From Mycolicibacter longobardus (GTDB lineage Bacteria; Actinomycetota; Actinomycetes; Mycobacteriales; Mycobacteriaceae), in contig NZ_LQPG01000006.1 of assembly GCF_002102265.1 (NCBI RefSeq), forward strand, positions 1-63,766: a stretch of DNA of 63,766 nucleotides, read 5' to 3'. Below, piece by piece: positions 38,512 through 46,501 of this stretch. The first letter of the stretch is position 1, and each line of letters opens with the position of its first letter. The notes below the pieces were generated by a model that saw only the letters and a list, made by a program, of their open reading frames with translations, was not told the origin of the DNA and did no database searches. Both the position numbers and the translations under genes were made by a program.

Positions 38512-38553
38512 ATGGAGCACGTCGGATCCCAGGGTTGTTGTTGCCGCAGCTGA
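38512..38553 (+). CDS. Polycysteine leader peptide upstream of cysteine dioxygenase
   Basis: A 13-residue frame, MEHVGSQGCCCRS, ending 53 bases before the cysteine dioxygenase gene. GTG 38509, directly upstream and in frame, may be the actual start. Leaderless short ORFs with consecutive Cys codons are known in mycobacteria as cysteine-responsive attenuators: with enough Cys-tRNA the ribosome passes the Cys codons and downstream expression changes. Position before a cysteine-degrading enzyme and a rhodanese fits this exactly. Confidence 0.75.
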   Translation: MEHVGSQGCCCRS

Positions 38554-38606
38554 AGGCTGCCCGACCCCGGTCTTGAATCCACCCATCCATATCTGGAGTT
38601 CTCACC

Positions 38607-39143
38607 ATGACTATCGCTGATCCGATCGCGTTGCGGCGTCCGGTCTCCCGGCCGCGCTCGCTGCGCCTGCCCGACCTTCTGCAGACCACCGACCTGGCTG
38701 CCGACGCGGTGCTCGCCGGCCGCTACAACGACCTGCTGCCCGCCTCGGGGCTGCCCGACGACAATCGCTGGTTCGCCCGAATCCACGGCGACGAGCGGCT
38801 CGACATCTGGCTGATCAGCTGGGTGCCGGGACACGCGACCGAACTGCACGATCACGGCGACTCGCTCGGCGCGTTGACCGTGCTGTCCGGATCGCTGGAC
38901 GAATTCCATTGGGATGGGACTCAGTTGGCGCAGCGACGCCTGGAGGCCGGAGACCAGGCCACGTTCACGCGTGGCTGGGTGCACGACGTGGTCTGGGCGC
39001 CGTCTCCCGAACCGTCCGGCCCTACGTTGAGCGTGCACGCCTACTCACCGCCACTGGCCGAGATGTCCTACTACGACGTCACTGCCGGGGGCACTCTGCG
39101 CCGGCAGCGCACCGAACTCACCGAACACCCAGAGGCGTCGTGA
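38607..39143 (+). CDS. cdo: Cysteine dioxygenase (cupin)
   Basis: A 178-residue cupin enzyme that oxidises cysteine to cysteine sulfinate with non-heme iron. The three His ligands are visible: His81 and His83 in ELHDHGDSLGALTVL, His126 in GWVHDVVW. It limits cysteine excess. Starts at ATG 38607, is preceded by the polycysteine leader, and its stop overlaps the rhodanese start (GTGA). It corresponds in place and type to Rv1065. Confidence 0.88.
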   Translation: MTIADPIALRRPVSRPRSLRLPDLLQTTDLAADAVLAGRYNDLLPASGLPDDNRWFARIHGDERLDIWLISWVPGHATELHDHGDSLGALTVLSGSLDEFHWDGTQLAQRRLEAGDQATFTRGWVHDVVWAPSPEPSGPTLSVHAYSPPLAEMSYYDVTAGGTLRRQRTELTEHPEAS

Positions 39144-39541
39144 CCGCAACCCAGTTGACCAGCCGTATCGACGGGATACTCGCGTCGGCGCGGGCCCGGC
39201 TGCGCCGGCTGACCGCCGACGAGGTGCCCGCGGCGCTGCGCGAGGGGGCGCTGCTGGTCGACATTCGGCCGGCAGCCCAGCGCGCTCTGGAGGGGGAGGT
39301 GCCCGGCGCGCTGGTCATCGAACGCAACGTGCTGGAGTGGCGCTGCGACCCCACCAGTGACGCCCGGCTGCCGCAGGCGGTCGACGACGACGTGCAGTGG
39401 GTGATCCTGTGCTCGGAGGGCTACACCTCAAGCCTGGCGGCGGCCGCGCTGCTGGACCTGGGCCTGCACCGCGCCACCGACGTCATCGGCGGGTATCACG
39501 CACTGGCCGCCGCCGGGGTGCTGGTCGCGTCGAGCAAATAG
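39140..39541 (+). CDS. Rhodanese-like sulfurtransferase
   Basis: A 133-residue single rhodanese domain: LLVDIRPAAQRALEGEVPGALVIERNVLEW, then the active-site loop CSEGYTSSLAAAALLDLG with Cys91 as the persulfide-forming residue, and GGYHALAAAG. It probably handles sulfane sulfur produced during cysteine breakdown. The GTG start overlaps the cysteine dioxygenase stop, so the two enzymes are made together under the same cysteine-sensing leader. It corresponds to Rv1066. Confidence 0.9.
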   Translation: MTATQLTSRIDGILASARARLRRLTADEVPAALREGALLVDIRPAAQRALEGEVPGALVIERNVLEWRCDPTSDARLPQAVDDDVQWVILCSEGYTSSLAAAALLDLGLHRATDVIGGYHALAAAGVLVASSK

Positions 39542-39632
39542 CCCGCTCCGGAACGCCTCAGTGGTGGTGTGAGTGATGGTGCCCCGGAGTGCGCGGGACA
39601 ATGCCATTGTTGGACCACGGTGCCCCCTTCCA

Positions 39633-41327
39633 TCAGCTGCTCTCGTCGGAATGCAGACGGTGTCGCAGTTGGCCGGTTTTCTCCGGCGTCCAGCCCGGGG
39701 GCTGCAGCACCGCCGCCCAGCCGTCGGCGACATCCTGGGTGTAGTGGTGACCATGCCCGGACGGCACGTCGATCGCGACCGCCAAGTCGGCGGAGACCTG
39801 CAGGAACGTCACCACCGGCAGCCAACGCATTTCGGGCAGCACGTCGTAGCCGCGCGGTTCGCTGAGCCAGGCGGGTTTCTTGAACAGCAGCCGGGGATTC
39901 CACCACGCGATCGGGTCGGAAGCATGCTGCAGGTAGGTCACCCGCGGGCTCTCCCAGGCGGTGTCCGGGCGGTGCAGGTCGTCCGGACGTGCCACGAACC
40001 GCACATGGCGGCCGTCCCGGTAGATCGGCAGCCATTGCGGCGAGCCCGGATCGCGGGTGGCGGTCAGATCGGTCCAGACGGTGTTCTGGAACGTCGGCCC
40101 GGAAAACAGCGCTCCGTCCGTGCGGGCCAGCACGTTGTTGAGGTTCATGAACGGGGCCTCGCCGCCGAATGACCCCAGGCTCTCGCCGAACACCACCAGC
40201 TTCGGGCGCCGCGACTCCGGCAACTCCCGCACCAGCCTGTCGACCGCTTCGAAGAGCATGGTGCCGGCTCGGCGGGCGTTCTCCTTGTCCACCAGGAAGG
40301 ACAGCCAGCTGGGCAGAAATGAGTACTGCATGCTCACGACAGCGGTGTTGCCGTTGTACATGTACTCCAGCGACGTGGGATCCGGCGAGGTGACCCAGCC
40401 GGTGCCGGTACTGGTCCCCACGGCGACTATCTCGCGGTCCAGCCCGCCGGCACGCTGCAGTTCCCGCGCGGCGAGCTCGGCGGTCGCGGCGATCCCGTCG
40501 GCGGAGTGCAGCCCCGCGTAGACGCGGATCGGTTCTTTCGCCGGCTTTCCGTTGAACGCGGAGAGGTCGGCGACGGTGGGGCCGCTCCCGACGAAAACCC
40601 GGCCCTCCCGGCCCAGCGACTCCCACGAGGCGAGTGATTCCGGACCGCCGGAGCGGTACCGGCTGTCCGGTGCGGCGGTGTCCGGACCCATCTCGTTGTT
40701 GACCGCGTCGAAGGTGTGGTTCAGGGTGCGCATCGCGACTTTCACCACCACGCCGTTGAGCAGGGCGATGACCAGAGCCACCAGCAACGACACCGTGACC
40801 ACCGCGGAAATCCGCGGCGGCGCAACCCGATTGAGCTGCCCGATCAGAAACCGGGTCAGGCGCCGGATCAACTGACCGATCTCCACCAGCGTGAAGAGCA
40901 CGATCACCGACAGCAGCGCGGCCCACGGATAGGCGAGCCAGTCCAGATGCGGCACACCCATCAGATCCCGCACCCGGTCCTGCCAGACGTGGAACCAGAA
41001 GCTCATGCCGACAAGGCCGGCGACGGCCACCGGGACCAGCACGGCCCAGGCCCAACGCGGGGCCGGCGGGCTGGAATCTGCAGACCGCATGTAGCGGACC
41101 AGCCACACCGCGAACACGCCCAGGCCATAACCGACGGCTCCGGAAGCGCCGCTGACCAGGCCCTGGAACAGCGGGCCGCGAGGCAGCAGCGACGGTGTCA
41201 GCGACAGCCAGATGAGCACCACGCCGCACGCGGTCCCGGTGAATGTGTAACGCCGGACCCACCAGGGCTTGGTGGGCGGCTCCGGCGGTACCGGCTCGGC
41301 GGCGGCCACCACGGCTGTGTCGGACAC
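39633..41327 (-). CDS. Membrane-anchored alpha/beta-hydrolase (Rv1069c-like)
   Basis: A 564-residue protein. The N-terminal ~200 residues hold about five membrane helices (GTACGVVLIWLSLTPSLL, GYGLGVFAVWLVRYM, AVLVPVAVAGLVGMSFWF, LLSVIVLFTLVEIGQLI, SAVVTVSLLVALVIALLNGVVV). The C-terminal ~350 residues are an alpha/beta-hydrolase-type domain with nucleophile motif GESLGS and a final His region (SGHGHHYTQDV). The active site probably faces outward. Substrate unknown. It lies nine bases downstream of echA8 in the same direction, which suggests cotranscription. Confidence 0.88.
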   Translation of the reverse strand: MSDTAVVAAAEPVPPEPPTKPWWVRRYTFTGTACGVVLIWLSLTPSLLPRGPLFQGLVSGASGAVGYGLGVFAVWLVRYMRSADSSPPAPRWAWAVLVPVAVAGLVGMSFWFHVWQDRVRDLMGVPHLDWLAYPWAALLSVIVLFTLVEIGQLIRRLTRFLIGQLNRVAPPRISAVVTVSLLVALVIALLNGVVVKVAMRTLNHTFDAVNNEMGPDTAAPDSRYRSGGPESLASWESLGREGRVFVGSGPTVADLSAFNGKPAKEPIRVYAGLHSADGIAATAELAARELQRAGGLDREIVAVGTSTGTGWVTSPDPTSLEYMYNGNTAVVSMQYSFLPSWLSFLVDKENARRAGTMLFEAVDRLVRELPESRRPKLVVFGESLGSFGGEAPFMNLNNVLARTDGALFSGPTFQNTVWTDLTATRDPGSPQWLPIYRDGRHVRFVARPDDLHRPDTAWESPRVTYLQHASDPIAWWNPRLLFKKPAWLSEPRGYDVLPEMRWLPVVTFLQVSADLAVAIDVPSGHGHHYTQDVADGWAAVLQPPGWTPEKTGQLRHRLHSDESS

Positions 41328-41336
41328 CCGGATCTC

Positions 41337-42110
41337 CTAGCGGTGGGTGAAATTCGGTGCGCGCTTCTCGGTGAAGGCCGCCATGCCCTCGGTCTGGTCG
41401 TCGGTGGCGAATGCCGAATGGAACAGCCGGCGTTCGTAGAGCAGCCCTTCGGCCAGCGTGGATTCGAAGGCCCGGTTCACCGCCTCCTTGGCCATCCGGG
41501 CCGCCGACAGGCTCATCCCGGCGATGGTGGCCGCCACCTTGCCGGCCTCGGCCAACAGGTCGTCGGCCGGGACCACGCGCGACACCAGGCCGGAGCGTTC
41601 GGCTTCGGCGGCGTCGATGGTGCGGCCGGTCAGGATCAGGTCCATCGCCTTGGCCTTGCCGATGGCCCGGGTCAGTCGCTGCGAGCCGCCCATGCCGGGC
41701 AGCACGCCGAGCTTGATCTCCGGCTGGCCGAACTTCGCGGTGTCGGCGGCGATCAGCACGTCGCACATCATCGCCAGTTCGCAACCGCCGCCCAGGGCGT
41801 GCCCGGCCACCGCGGCGATCGTCGGGGTGCGTACCGCGGCCAGCTTGGACCAGGCGGCGAAGAAGTCGGCGGCGAACACGTCGGCGAAGCTGAGGTCGGC
41901 CATCTCCTTGATGTCTGCCCCGGCGGCGAATGCCTTGGCGCTGCCGGTGATGATGATCGCGCCGATACCCGAGTCGGCGTCGAATTCGGCTGCGGCGGTG
42001 GTGACTTCGTTCATCACCTGGCTGTTGAGGGCGTTGAGTGCCTGCGGCCGGTTCAAGGTGATGGTGCCGACGCGTCCGTCGCGGTCGACGAGGATCGTTT
42101 CATATGACAT
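41337..42110 (-). CDS. echA8: Enoyl-CoA hydratase EchA8
   Basis: A 257-residue crotonase-fold enzyme of fatty-acid beta-oxidation. It shows the oxyanion-hole segments [18 protein letters not shown] and [22 protein letters not shown], and both catalytic glutamates typical of active hydratases ([10 protein letters not shown] and [20 protein letters not shown]). It is almost certainly the orthologue of EchA8, which in M. tuberculosis is also reported to bind lipids for mycolate supply. echA9 is 21 bases upstream on the same strand. Confidence 0.95.
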   Translation of the reverse strand: MSYETILVDRDGRVGTITLNRPQALNALNSQVMNEVTTAAAEFDADSGIGAIIITGSAKAFAAGADIKEMADLSFADVFAADFFAAWSKLAAVRTPTIAAVAGHALGGGCELAMMCDVLIAADTAKFGQPEIKLGVLPGMGGSQRLTRAIGKAKAMDLILTGRTIDAAEAERSGLVSRVVPADDLLAEAGKVAATIAGMSLSAARMAKEAVNRAFESTLAEGLLYERRLFHSAFATDDQTEGMAAFTEKRAPNFTHR

Positions 42111-42131
42111 GGCAAGGGCTCCTTAAAACAC

Positions 42132-43214
42132 TTAAAACACTAGGTCGGGTTCGGCGGGGGCGAAGTACGTCTCGATGTCGGCGGTGGTCACCTCGGCCAG
42201 GGTGGCCGGCGACCACTGCGGGTTGCGGTCCTTGTCGACCAGCTGGGCGCGGATTCCCTCCACCAGGTCATGGGAGCGCAGCGAGGCACACGACACCCGG
42301 TATTCCTGGACCAGAACGTCTTCCAGCGTGGCAAGCTCACTCGCCCGCCGCACCGCGGCCAGCGTGACCGACAACGCGATCGGCGAGCGGGTGCCGATCA
42401 GCTCGGCGGCGGCGTTGGCCTCGGGGCTGGCGTGTCCGGCCAGCGCGGCCACGATCTCAGCGACGGTGTCGTGGGCGTAGCACTCGTCGATCCAGTCGCT
42501 GTGTGCGGCAAGCGGACTCGGTGGCGGTTCGACTGCGTGGGCGGCCAGCGCGCCGTCCACGCCGTGGGCGGTGATCGCCGCGGTGAAGGCGTCCAACTCC
42601 GAATGCGGCACGTAGTGATCGGCGAAGCCCAGGGCGATGGCGTCCGGGCCGGAGAACGGGGCGCCGGTCAGTGCCGCGTGCAGGCCCAGGTTGCCCGGCG
42701 CGCGCGACAGCAGATAGGTGCCGCCGACGTCGGGGATGAACCCGATGCCCACTTCGGGCATGGCCATCTTGGTGGTGTCGGTGACCACCCGGGTGTTGGC
42801 GTGCGCCCCGACCCCGACGCCGCCGCCCATCACGATGCCGTCCATCAACGACACGTACGGCTTGGGAAATCTGCCGATCTGCGCGTTGAGCAGGTACTCG
42901 TCGTACCAGAACCGGCGCGCGTCGGCGCCGTCGGCTTTGGCGCTGTGGTAGATCGCAACAACGTCGCCGCCGGCGCACAGCCCGCGCTCGCCGGCCCCGG
43001 CCAGGACCACCGCTGTTACCGCCGGATCATCGGCCCAGGTGGTCAGCGCCGTGGTCATCGCGGTGACCATCGGAAGGTTCAGCGAGTTGATCGCCTTCGG
43101 CCGGTTGAGTGTCAGCAGGCCGACCCCATCGGCAACGCGGGCCAGGATGTCGGGGTTCAGGGCGTCGGGGTTCAGGGCGTCGGGGTTCAGGGCACTGCCA
43201 GATTCGCCTGTCAC
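42132..43214 (-). CDS. echA9: EchA9, 3-hydroxyisobutyryl-CoA hydrolase-like crotonase
   Basis: A 360-residue crotonase-superfamily protein. The length, the GLCAGGDVVAIYHSAKADG segment and the PEVGIGFIPDVGGTYLLSR segment fit the 3-hydroxyisobutyryl-CoA hydrolase subgroup used in valine breakdown, rather than a plain hydratase. GTG 43214 with GAAGG upstream is the best start; a longer frame to 43412 would overlap the divergent gene region. The N-terminus contains the repeat LNPDA three times, coded by three perfect 15-bp units. Confidence 0.9.
   Translation of the reverse strand: MTGESGSALNPDALNPDALNPDILARVADGVGLLTLNRPKAINSLNLPMVTAMTTALTTWADDPAVTAVVLAGAGERGLCAGGDVVAIYHSAKADGADARRFWYDEYLLNAQIGRFPKPYVSLMDGIVMGGGVGVGAHANTRVVTDTTKMAMPEVGIGFIPDVGGTYLLSRAPGNLGLHAALTGAPFSGPDAIALGFADHYVPHSELDAFTAAITAHGVDGALAAHAVEPPPSPLAAHSDWIDECYAHDTVAEIVAALAGHASPEANAAAELIGTRSPIALSVTLAAVRRASELATLEDVLVQEYRVSCASLRSHDLVEGIRAQLVDKDRNPQWSPATLAEVTTADIETYFAPAEPDLVF
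43149..43193. repeat. Three perfect 15-bp tandem units within echA9
   Basis: The unit GTCGGGGTTCAGGGC occurs three times in a row in the plus strand, coding the (L)NPDA repeats near the EchA9 N-terminus. Copy number could vary between strains without a frame change. Confidence 0.85.
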
Positions 43215-43371
43215 GCCTTCGCAATGTAGATCCCTAGCCGCGGTCGCCGATCCGCGGGTAAGGTTTGGCGACAGAACGACCCGAATGCCGTCGGGAACTC
43301 TGGCGGGTCGGTCAACGTTGAACCAGTGTTCGCAAACCTTCGCTTCAGAAGCATAAGAGAGGATCGGGACG

Positions 43372-44220
43372 GTGCGGGAGACCAGCAACCCGGTATTTCG
43401 TTCGTTGCCCAAACAGGGCGGTTACGCGCAGTTCGGTACCGGTGTCGCCGGCGCCACTCAGCAGGTCGGCCAGACTTACCAGGTCGATCCGGCTGTTTCG
43501 CAGTACCAGCGGGAGGTCACTCGCCCGCTGACCATCGACGACGTGGTCACCAAGACCGGCATGACGTTGGGGGTGCTCAGCGTCGCCGCGATCATTTCCT
43601 ACTTCCTGGTGGCGGCCAACCAGGCGTTGGCAGCTCCGCTGACCTTCATCGGTGCGTTCGGCGGTCTGGCCCTGGTCATGGTCGGCGTGTTCGCCCGCAA
43701 GCAGGACAGCAAGGCCCTGGTGCTCAGCTACGCGGTGCTTGAGGGTCTGTTCCTGGGTGCCATCTCGTTCGTGCTGACCGCGGTCACGGTCGGGACCAGC
43801 AACGCCGGCTCGATGATCGGCCAGGCCGTGATGGGCACCTTCGGGGTGTTCGCCGGCATGCTCGTCGTCTACAAGACCGGCGCCATCCGCGTCACTCCTA
43901 AGTTCACCCGCATGCTGGTCGCCGGAATGTTCGGCGTGCTGGCCCTGATGATCGGCAACCTGGTGCTGTCGCTGTTCGGCGTCGGCGGGGGTGAGGGCCT
44001 GGGCCTGCGCAGCGGCGGGACCCTGTCGATCATCTTCTCGCTGGTGTGCATCGGTATCGCCGCGTTCAGCTTCCTGATCGACTTCGACGCCGCGGACCAG
44101 CTGATCCGGGCCGGGGCGCCGGAGAAGGCGGCCTGGGGTATCGCACTCGGCCTGACCGTGACCCTGGTCTGGCTGTACCTGGAGATCCTGCGCCTGCTCA
44201 GCTACTTCCAGAGCGAGTGA
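43372..44220 (+). CDS. Bax inhibitor-1/YccA-like membrane protein (Rv1072-like)
   Basis: A 282-residue integral membrane protein with seven predicted helices after a soluble N-terminus of ~65 residues (MRETSNPVFRSLPKQGGYAQFGTG). The helices include VLSVAAIISYFLVAANQAL, LVLSYAVLEGLFLGAISFVLTAV and GIALGLTVTLVWLYLEILRLLS. It belongs to the family once called YccA/BI-1-like in actinobacteria. Family members may act in ion or protease control, but no role is settled here. GTG 43372 with GAGG upstream. Divergent from echA9. Confidence 0.88.
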   Translation: MRETSNPVFRSLPKQGGYAQFGTGVAGATQQVGQTYQVDPAVSQYQREVTRPLTIDDVVTKTGMTLGVLSVAAIISYFLVAANQALAAPLTFIGAFGGLALVMVGVFARKQDSKALVLSYAVLEGLFLGAISFVLTAVTVGTSNAGSMIGQAVMGTFGVFAGMLVVYKTGAIRVTPKFTRMLVAGMFGVLALMIGNLVLSLFGVGGGEGLGLRSGGTLSIIFSLVCIGIAAFSFLIDFDAADQLIRAGAPEKAAWGIALGLTVTLVWLYLEILRLLSYFQSE

Positions 44221-44237
44221 CCTCCAGCCTTACCCAT

Positions 44238-44294
44238 TGACTCTGCGCTGAGGGCGCCAAAGTGCGAGTAGCACCAGCCCTCAGCGCAGAGTCA
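44238..44294. repeat. Palindromic element, left copy, upstream of the Rv1073-like gene
   Basis: TGACTCTGCGCTGAGGGC (44238-44255) and its perfect reverse complement (44277-44294) flank a 21-base centre that contains AAAGTGCGAGTAGC and a small inner stem GTGC/GCAC. A second copy in the opposite orientation lies at 45182-45240. It may also end transcription of the gene at 43372. Confidence 0.85.
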
Positions 44295-44350
44295 TTTCTA
44301 CTTGTGGATGACCGTCACCGTGCCGGCGTCGAAGCTGCCACCATCTGGCC

Positions 44351-45196
44351 ATGGAGGAGCCCTTCATCGGCAGCGAGGCGTTGGCGTCCGGGGCGCTGAG
44401 CAGGCATGAGCTACGCACGTATTGCACGGCTATCCTGCCGAACGTCTACCTGGACAAGCGCACCCAGCCCACACTTCTGCAGCGGACGTTCGCCGCGTGG
44501 CTGTGGTCGGGTCGGCAGGCCGTGGTGGCGGGAACAGCTGCATCCGCACTGCACGGCGCGAAATGGGTCGACGACGCTGAGCCCATCGACCTGATCTGGC
44601 CGAACGCCAGGGCGCCGCGGGGTGTGCGGACCAGGGATGACCGACTCCTTGAGCACGAGACCCAACGACGTCGGGGCATGGTGCTGACCTCGGTCGAGCG
44701 CACGGCGTTCGACCTGGGCCGGCGCGGACCACTTGGTCATGCGGTCGCCAGGCTCGACGCGCTGGCGAACGCCACGCATTTCAAGGTCGACGACGTTGCG
44801 GAGCTGGCGGCACGGCACCGGCATACTCGCGGCCTGCGGCAACTGGAAATCGCCCTGGATCTGGTCGACGCGGGGGCGGAGTCGCCGAAAGAGACCTGGC
44901 TGCGCCTCTTACTGATCAACGCCGGATTCCCCCGGCCGCAAACCCAGATCCCCGTGCTAGGCCCGGACGGCTATCCGAAGTACTTCCTGGATATGGGTTG
45001 GGAGGGCATCATGCTCACCGTCGAATATGACGGCGATCAGCACCGCACCAGCCGGCCGCAGTTCGTGAAGGATGCCGAGCGCCTCGAGTACATCCAAAGT
45101 GTCGGCTGGATGCACATCAAGGTGCTTGCCGAACACCGGGGCTACGATGTGATCCGCCGCGTCCAGCGTGCCTGGGATGCGTTGAGTCTGCGCTGA
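44351..45196 (+). CDS. Rv1073-like protein: AbiEi-like N-terminus and DUF559/Vsr-like nuclease domain
   Basis: A 281-residue protein. The N-terminal ~160 residues look like the AbiEi-type antitoxin/regulator region (LSRHELRTYCTAILPNVYLDK, AVVAGTAASALHGAKWVDD, GMVLTSVERTAFDLGRRG). The C-terminal ~85 residues fit a DUF559/Vsr-like PD-(D/E)XK nuclease fold: YFLDMGWEGIMLTVEYDGDQHRTS, then DAERLEYIQSVGWMHIKVLAEH, with possible metal ligands Asp and Glu in FLDM and VEYDGDQH. The last codons (LSLR-stop) lie inside the right-hand palindromic element. The place is that of Rv1073. Function unknown. Confidence 0.85.
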   Translation: MEEPFIGSEALASGALSRHELRTYCTAILPNVYLDKRTQPTLLQRTFAAWLWSGRQAVVAGTAASALHGAKWVDDAEPIDLIWPNARAPRGVRTRDDRLLEHETQRRRGMVLTSVERTAFDLGRRGPLGHAVARLDALANATHFKVDDVAELAARHRHTRGLRQLEIALDLVDAGAESPKETWLRLLLINAGFPRPQTQIPVLGPDGYPKYFLDMGWEGIMLTVEYDGDQHRTSRPQFVKDAERLEYIQSVGWMHIKVLAEHRGYDVIRRVQRAWDALSLR

Positions 45197-45240
45197 GGGC
45201 GGGCGCTACTCGAACTTTCCCGCCCTACGCGCAGAGTCAA
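45182..45240. repeat. Palindromic element, right copy, overlapping the gene end
   Basis: Arms TTGAGTCTGCGCTGAGGGCG... and ...CGCCCTACGCGCAGAGTCAA pair over 22 positions with three mismatches. Read on the minus strand its centre AAAGTTCGAGTAGC matches that of the left copy (AAAGTGCGAGTAGC), so the two copies are inverted relative to each other. It holds the stop codon of the Rv1073-like gene and lies between convergent genes, so it may also act as a two-way terminator. Confidence 0.85.
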
Positions 45241-45249
45241 CGGGAAAGG

Positions 45250-46467
45250 TTAGGCGAGGCGCTCGACCACCATGGCCATGCCCTGGCCGCCGCCCACACA
45301 CATGGTCTCCACGCCGAAGGTCTTGTCGTAGGTCGCCAAGTTGTTCAGCAGAGTGGCGGTGATGCGGGCGCCGGTCATACCGAACGGGTGACCCAGTGCG
45401 ATCGCCCCGCCGGACACGTTCAGCTTGTCCTCGTCGATGCCCAGCTCGCGGGCCGAGCCCAGCACCTGCACGGCGAAGGCCTCGTTGATCTCGAACAGGT
45501 CGATGTCGGAGACCGACATCTTCGCGTTCATCAGCGCCTTCTTGACGGCTTCGATCGGGCCGAGACCCATGATCTCCGGCGACAGGCCCGACACCGCGGT
45601 GGACACGATCCGGGCCAGCGGCTTGAGACCCAGCTCCTTGGCCTTGGTGTCGCTGGTGATGATCACCGCGGCAGCGCCGTCGTTGAGCGGGCAGGCGTTG
45701 CCGGCGGTGATCGTGCCGTTGGGCCGGAACACCGGCTTGAGCTGACTGATCTTCTCGTAGGTGGTTCCGGCGCGGGGGCCGTCGTCGGTGCTCACCACGG
45801 TGCCGTCGGCCAGGGTGACCGGGGAGATCTCCCGCGCGAAGAAGCCGTTCTTGATGGCTTCCTCGGCGCGGTTCTGGCTGCGCACGCCCCAGTGGTCCTG
45901 GTCTTCGCGGCTGATCCCGGTGTGCAGCACGACGTTCTCGGCGGTCTGGCCCATCGCGATGTAGATGTCGGGCACCAACCCGTCGGCACGCGGGTCGTGC
46001 CATTCGCCTGAGCCGGCCGCAGCGGCCTCGGTGCGGGCCTGGGCCTCCTCGAAAATCGGGTTCTTGCTGTTCGGTGCACCGTCGGCGGCACCGATAGCGA
46101 ACTGCGACACGGTCTCCACCCCGGCGGAGATGAAGGCGTCGCCCTCGCCGGCCTTGATCGCGTGGAACGCCATCCGGGTGGTCTGCAACGACGACGAGCA
46201 GTACCGGTTCACGGTGGTGCCCGGCAGGAAGTCATAGCCGAGCAGTACCGCGACCACCCGCGCGATGTTGTAGCCGGACGCGCCGCCCGGCTGGCCGCAG
46301 CCCATCATCAGGTCGTCGATCTGGTGCGGGTTCAGCTCGGGCACCTTGTCGAGGGCGGCGCGCACCATCTGGGCGGCCAGGTCATCCGGCCGCATGGTGA
46401 CCAGCGATCCCTTACCGGCCCGGCCGATCGGCGAACGAGCAGTTGAGACGATGACGGCTTCGGGCAC
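45250..46467 (-). CDS. fadA3: Acetyl-CoA acyltransferase (thiolase) FadA3
   Basis: A 405-residue thiolase that cleaves 3-ketoacyl-CoA in beta-oxidation. The nucleophilic Cys90 lies in VNRYCSSSLQTTRMAFHAI; the catalytic His is in GGAIALGHPFGMTGAR and the second Cys in CVGGGQGMAMVVERL near the end. GTG 46467 has AAGGAG upstream. With echA8 and echA9 it gives the window several beta-oxidation steps, as in M. tuberculosis Rv1070c-Rv1074c. Confidence 0.95.
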   Translation of the reverse strand: MPEAVIVSTARSPIGRAGKGSLVTMRPDDLAAQMVRAALDKVPELNPHQIDDLMMGCGQPGGASGYNIARVVAVLLGYDFLPGTTVNRYCSSSLQTTRMAFHAIKAGEGDAFISAGVETVSQFAIGAADGAPNSKNPIFEEAQARTEAAAAGSGEWHDPRADGLVPDIYIAMGQTAENVVLHTGISREDQDHWGVRSQNRAEEAIKNGFFAREISPVTLADGTVVSTDDGPRAGTTYEKISQLKPVFRPNGTITAGNACPLNDGAAAVIITSDTKAKELGLKPLARIVSTAVSGLSPEIMGLGPIEAVKKALMNAKMSVSDIDLFEINEAFAVQVLGSARELGIDEDKLNVSGGAIALGHPFGMTGARITATLLNNLATYDKTFGVETMCVGGGQGMAMVVERLA

Positions 46468-46501
46468 GGTGACTCCTTGGGATCGGGTACTCCAGGCGAA
46501 T

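Noticed and set aside
39496..41784. A 762-codon minus-strand frame across two genes
   Set aside because: Runs through echA8 and the Rv1069c-like gene in the wrong frame; Arg/Gly-rich with no domain pattern.
45182..45240. Reading the element only as a terminator between convergent genes
   Set aside because: A plain terminator does not explain why the same arms and centre occur inverted on the other side of the gene at 44238; both roles may hold.
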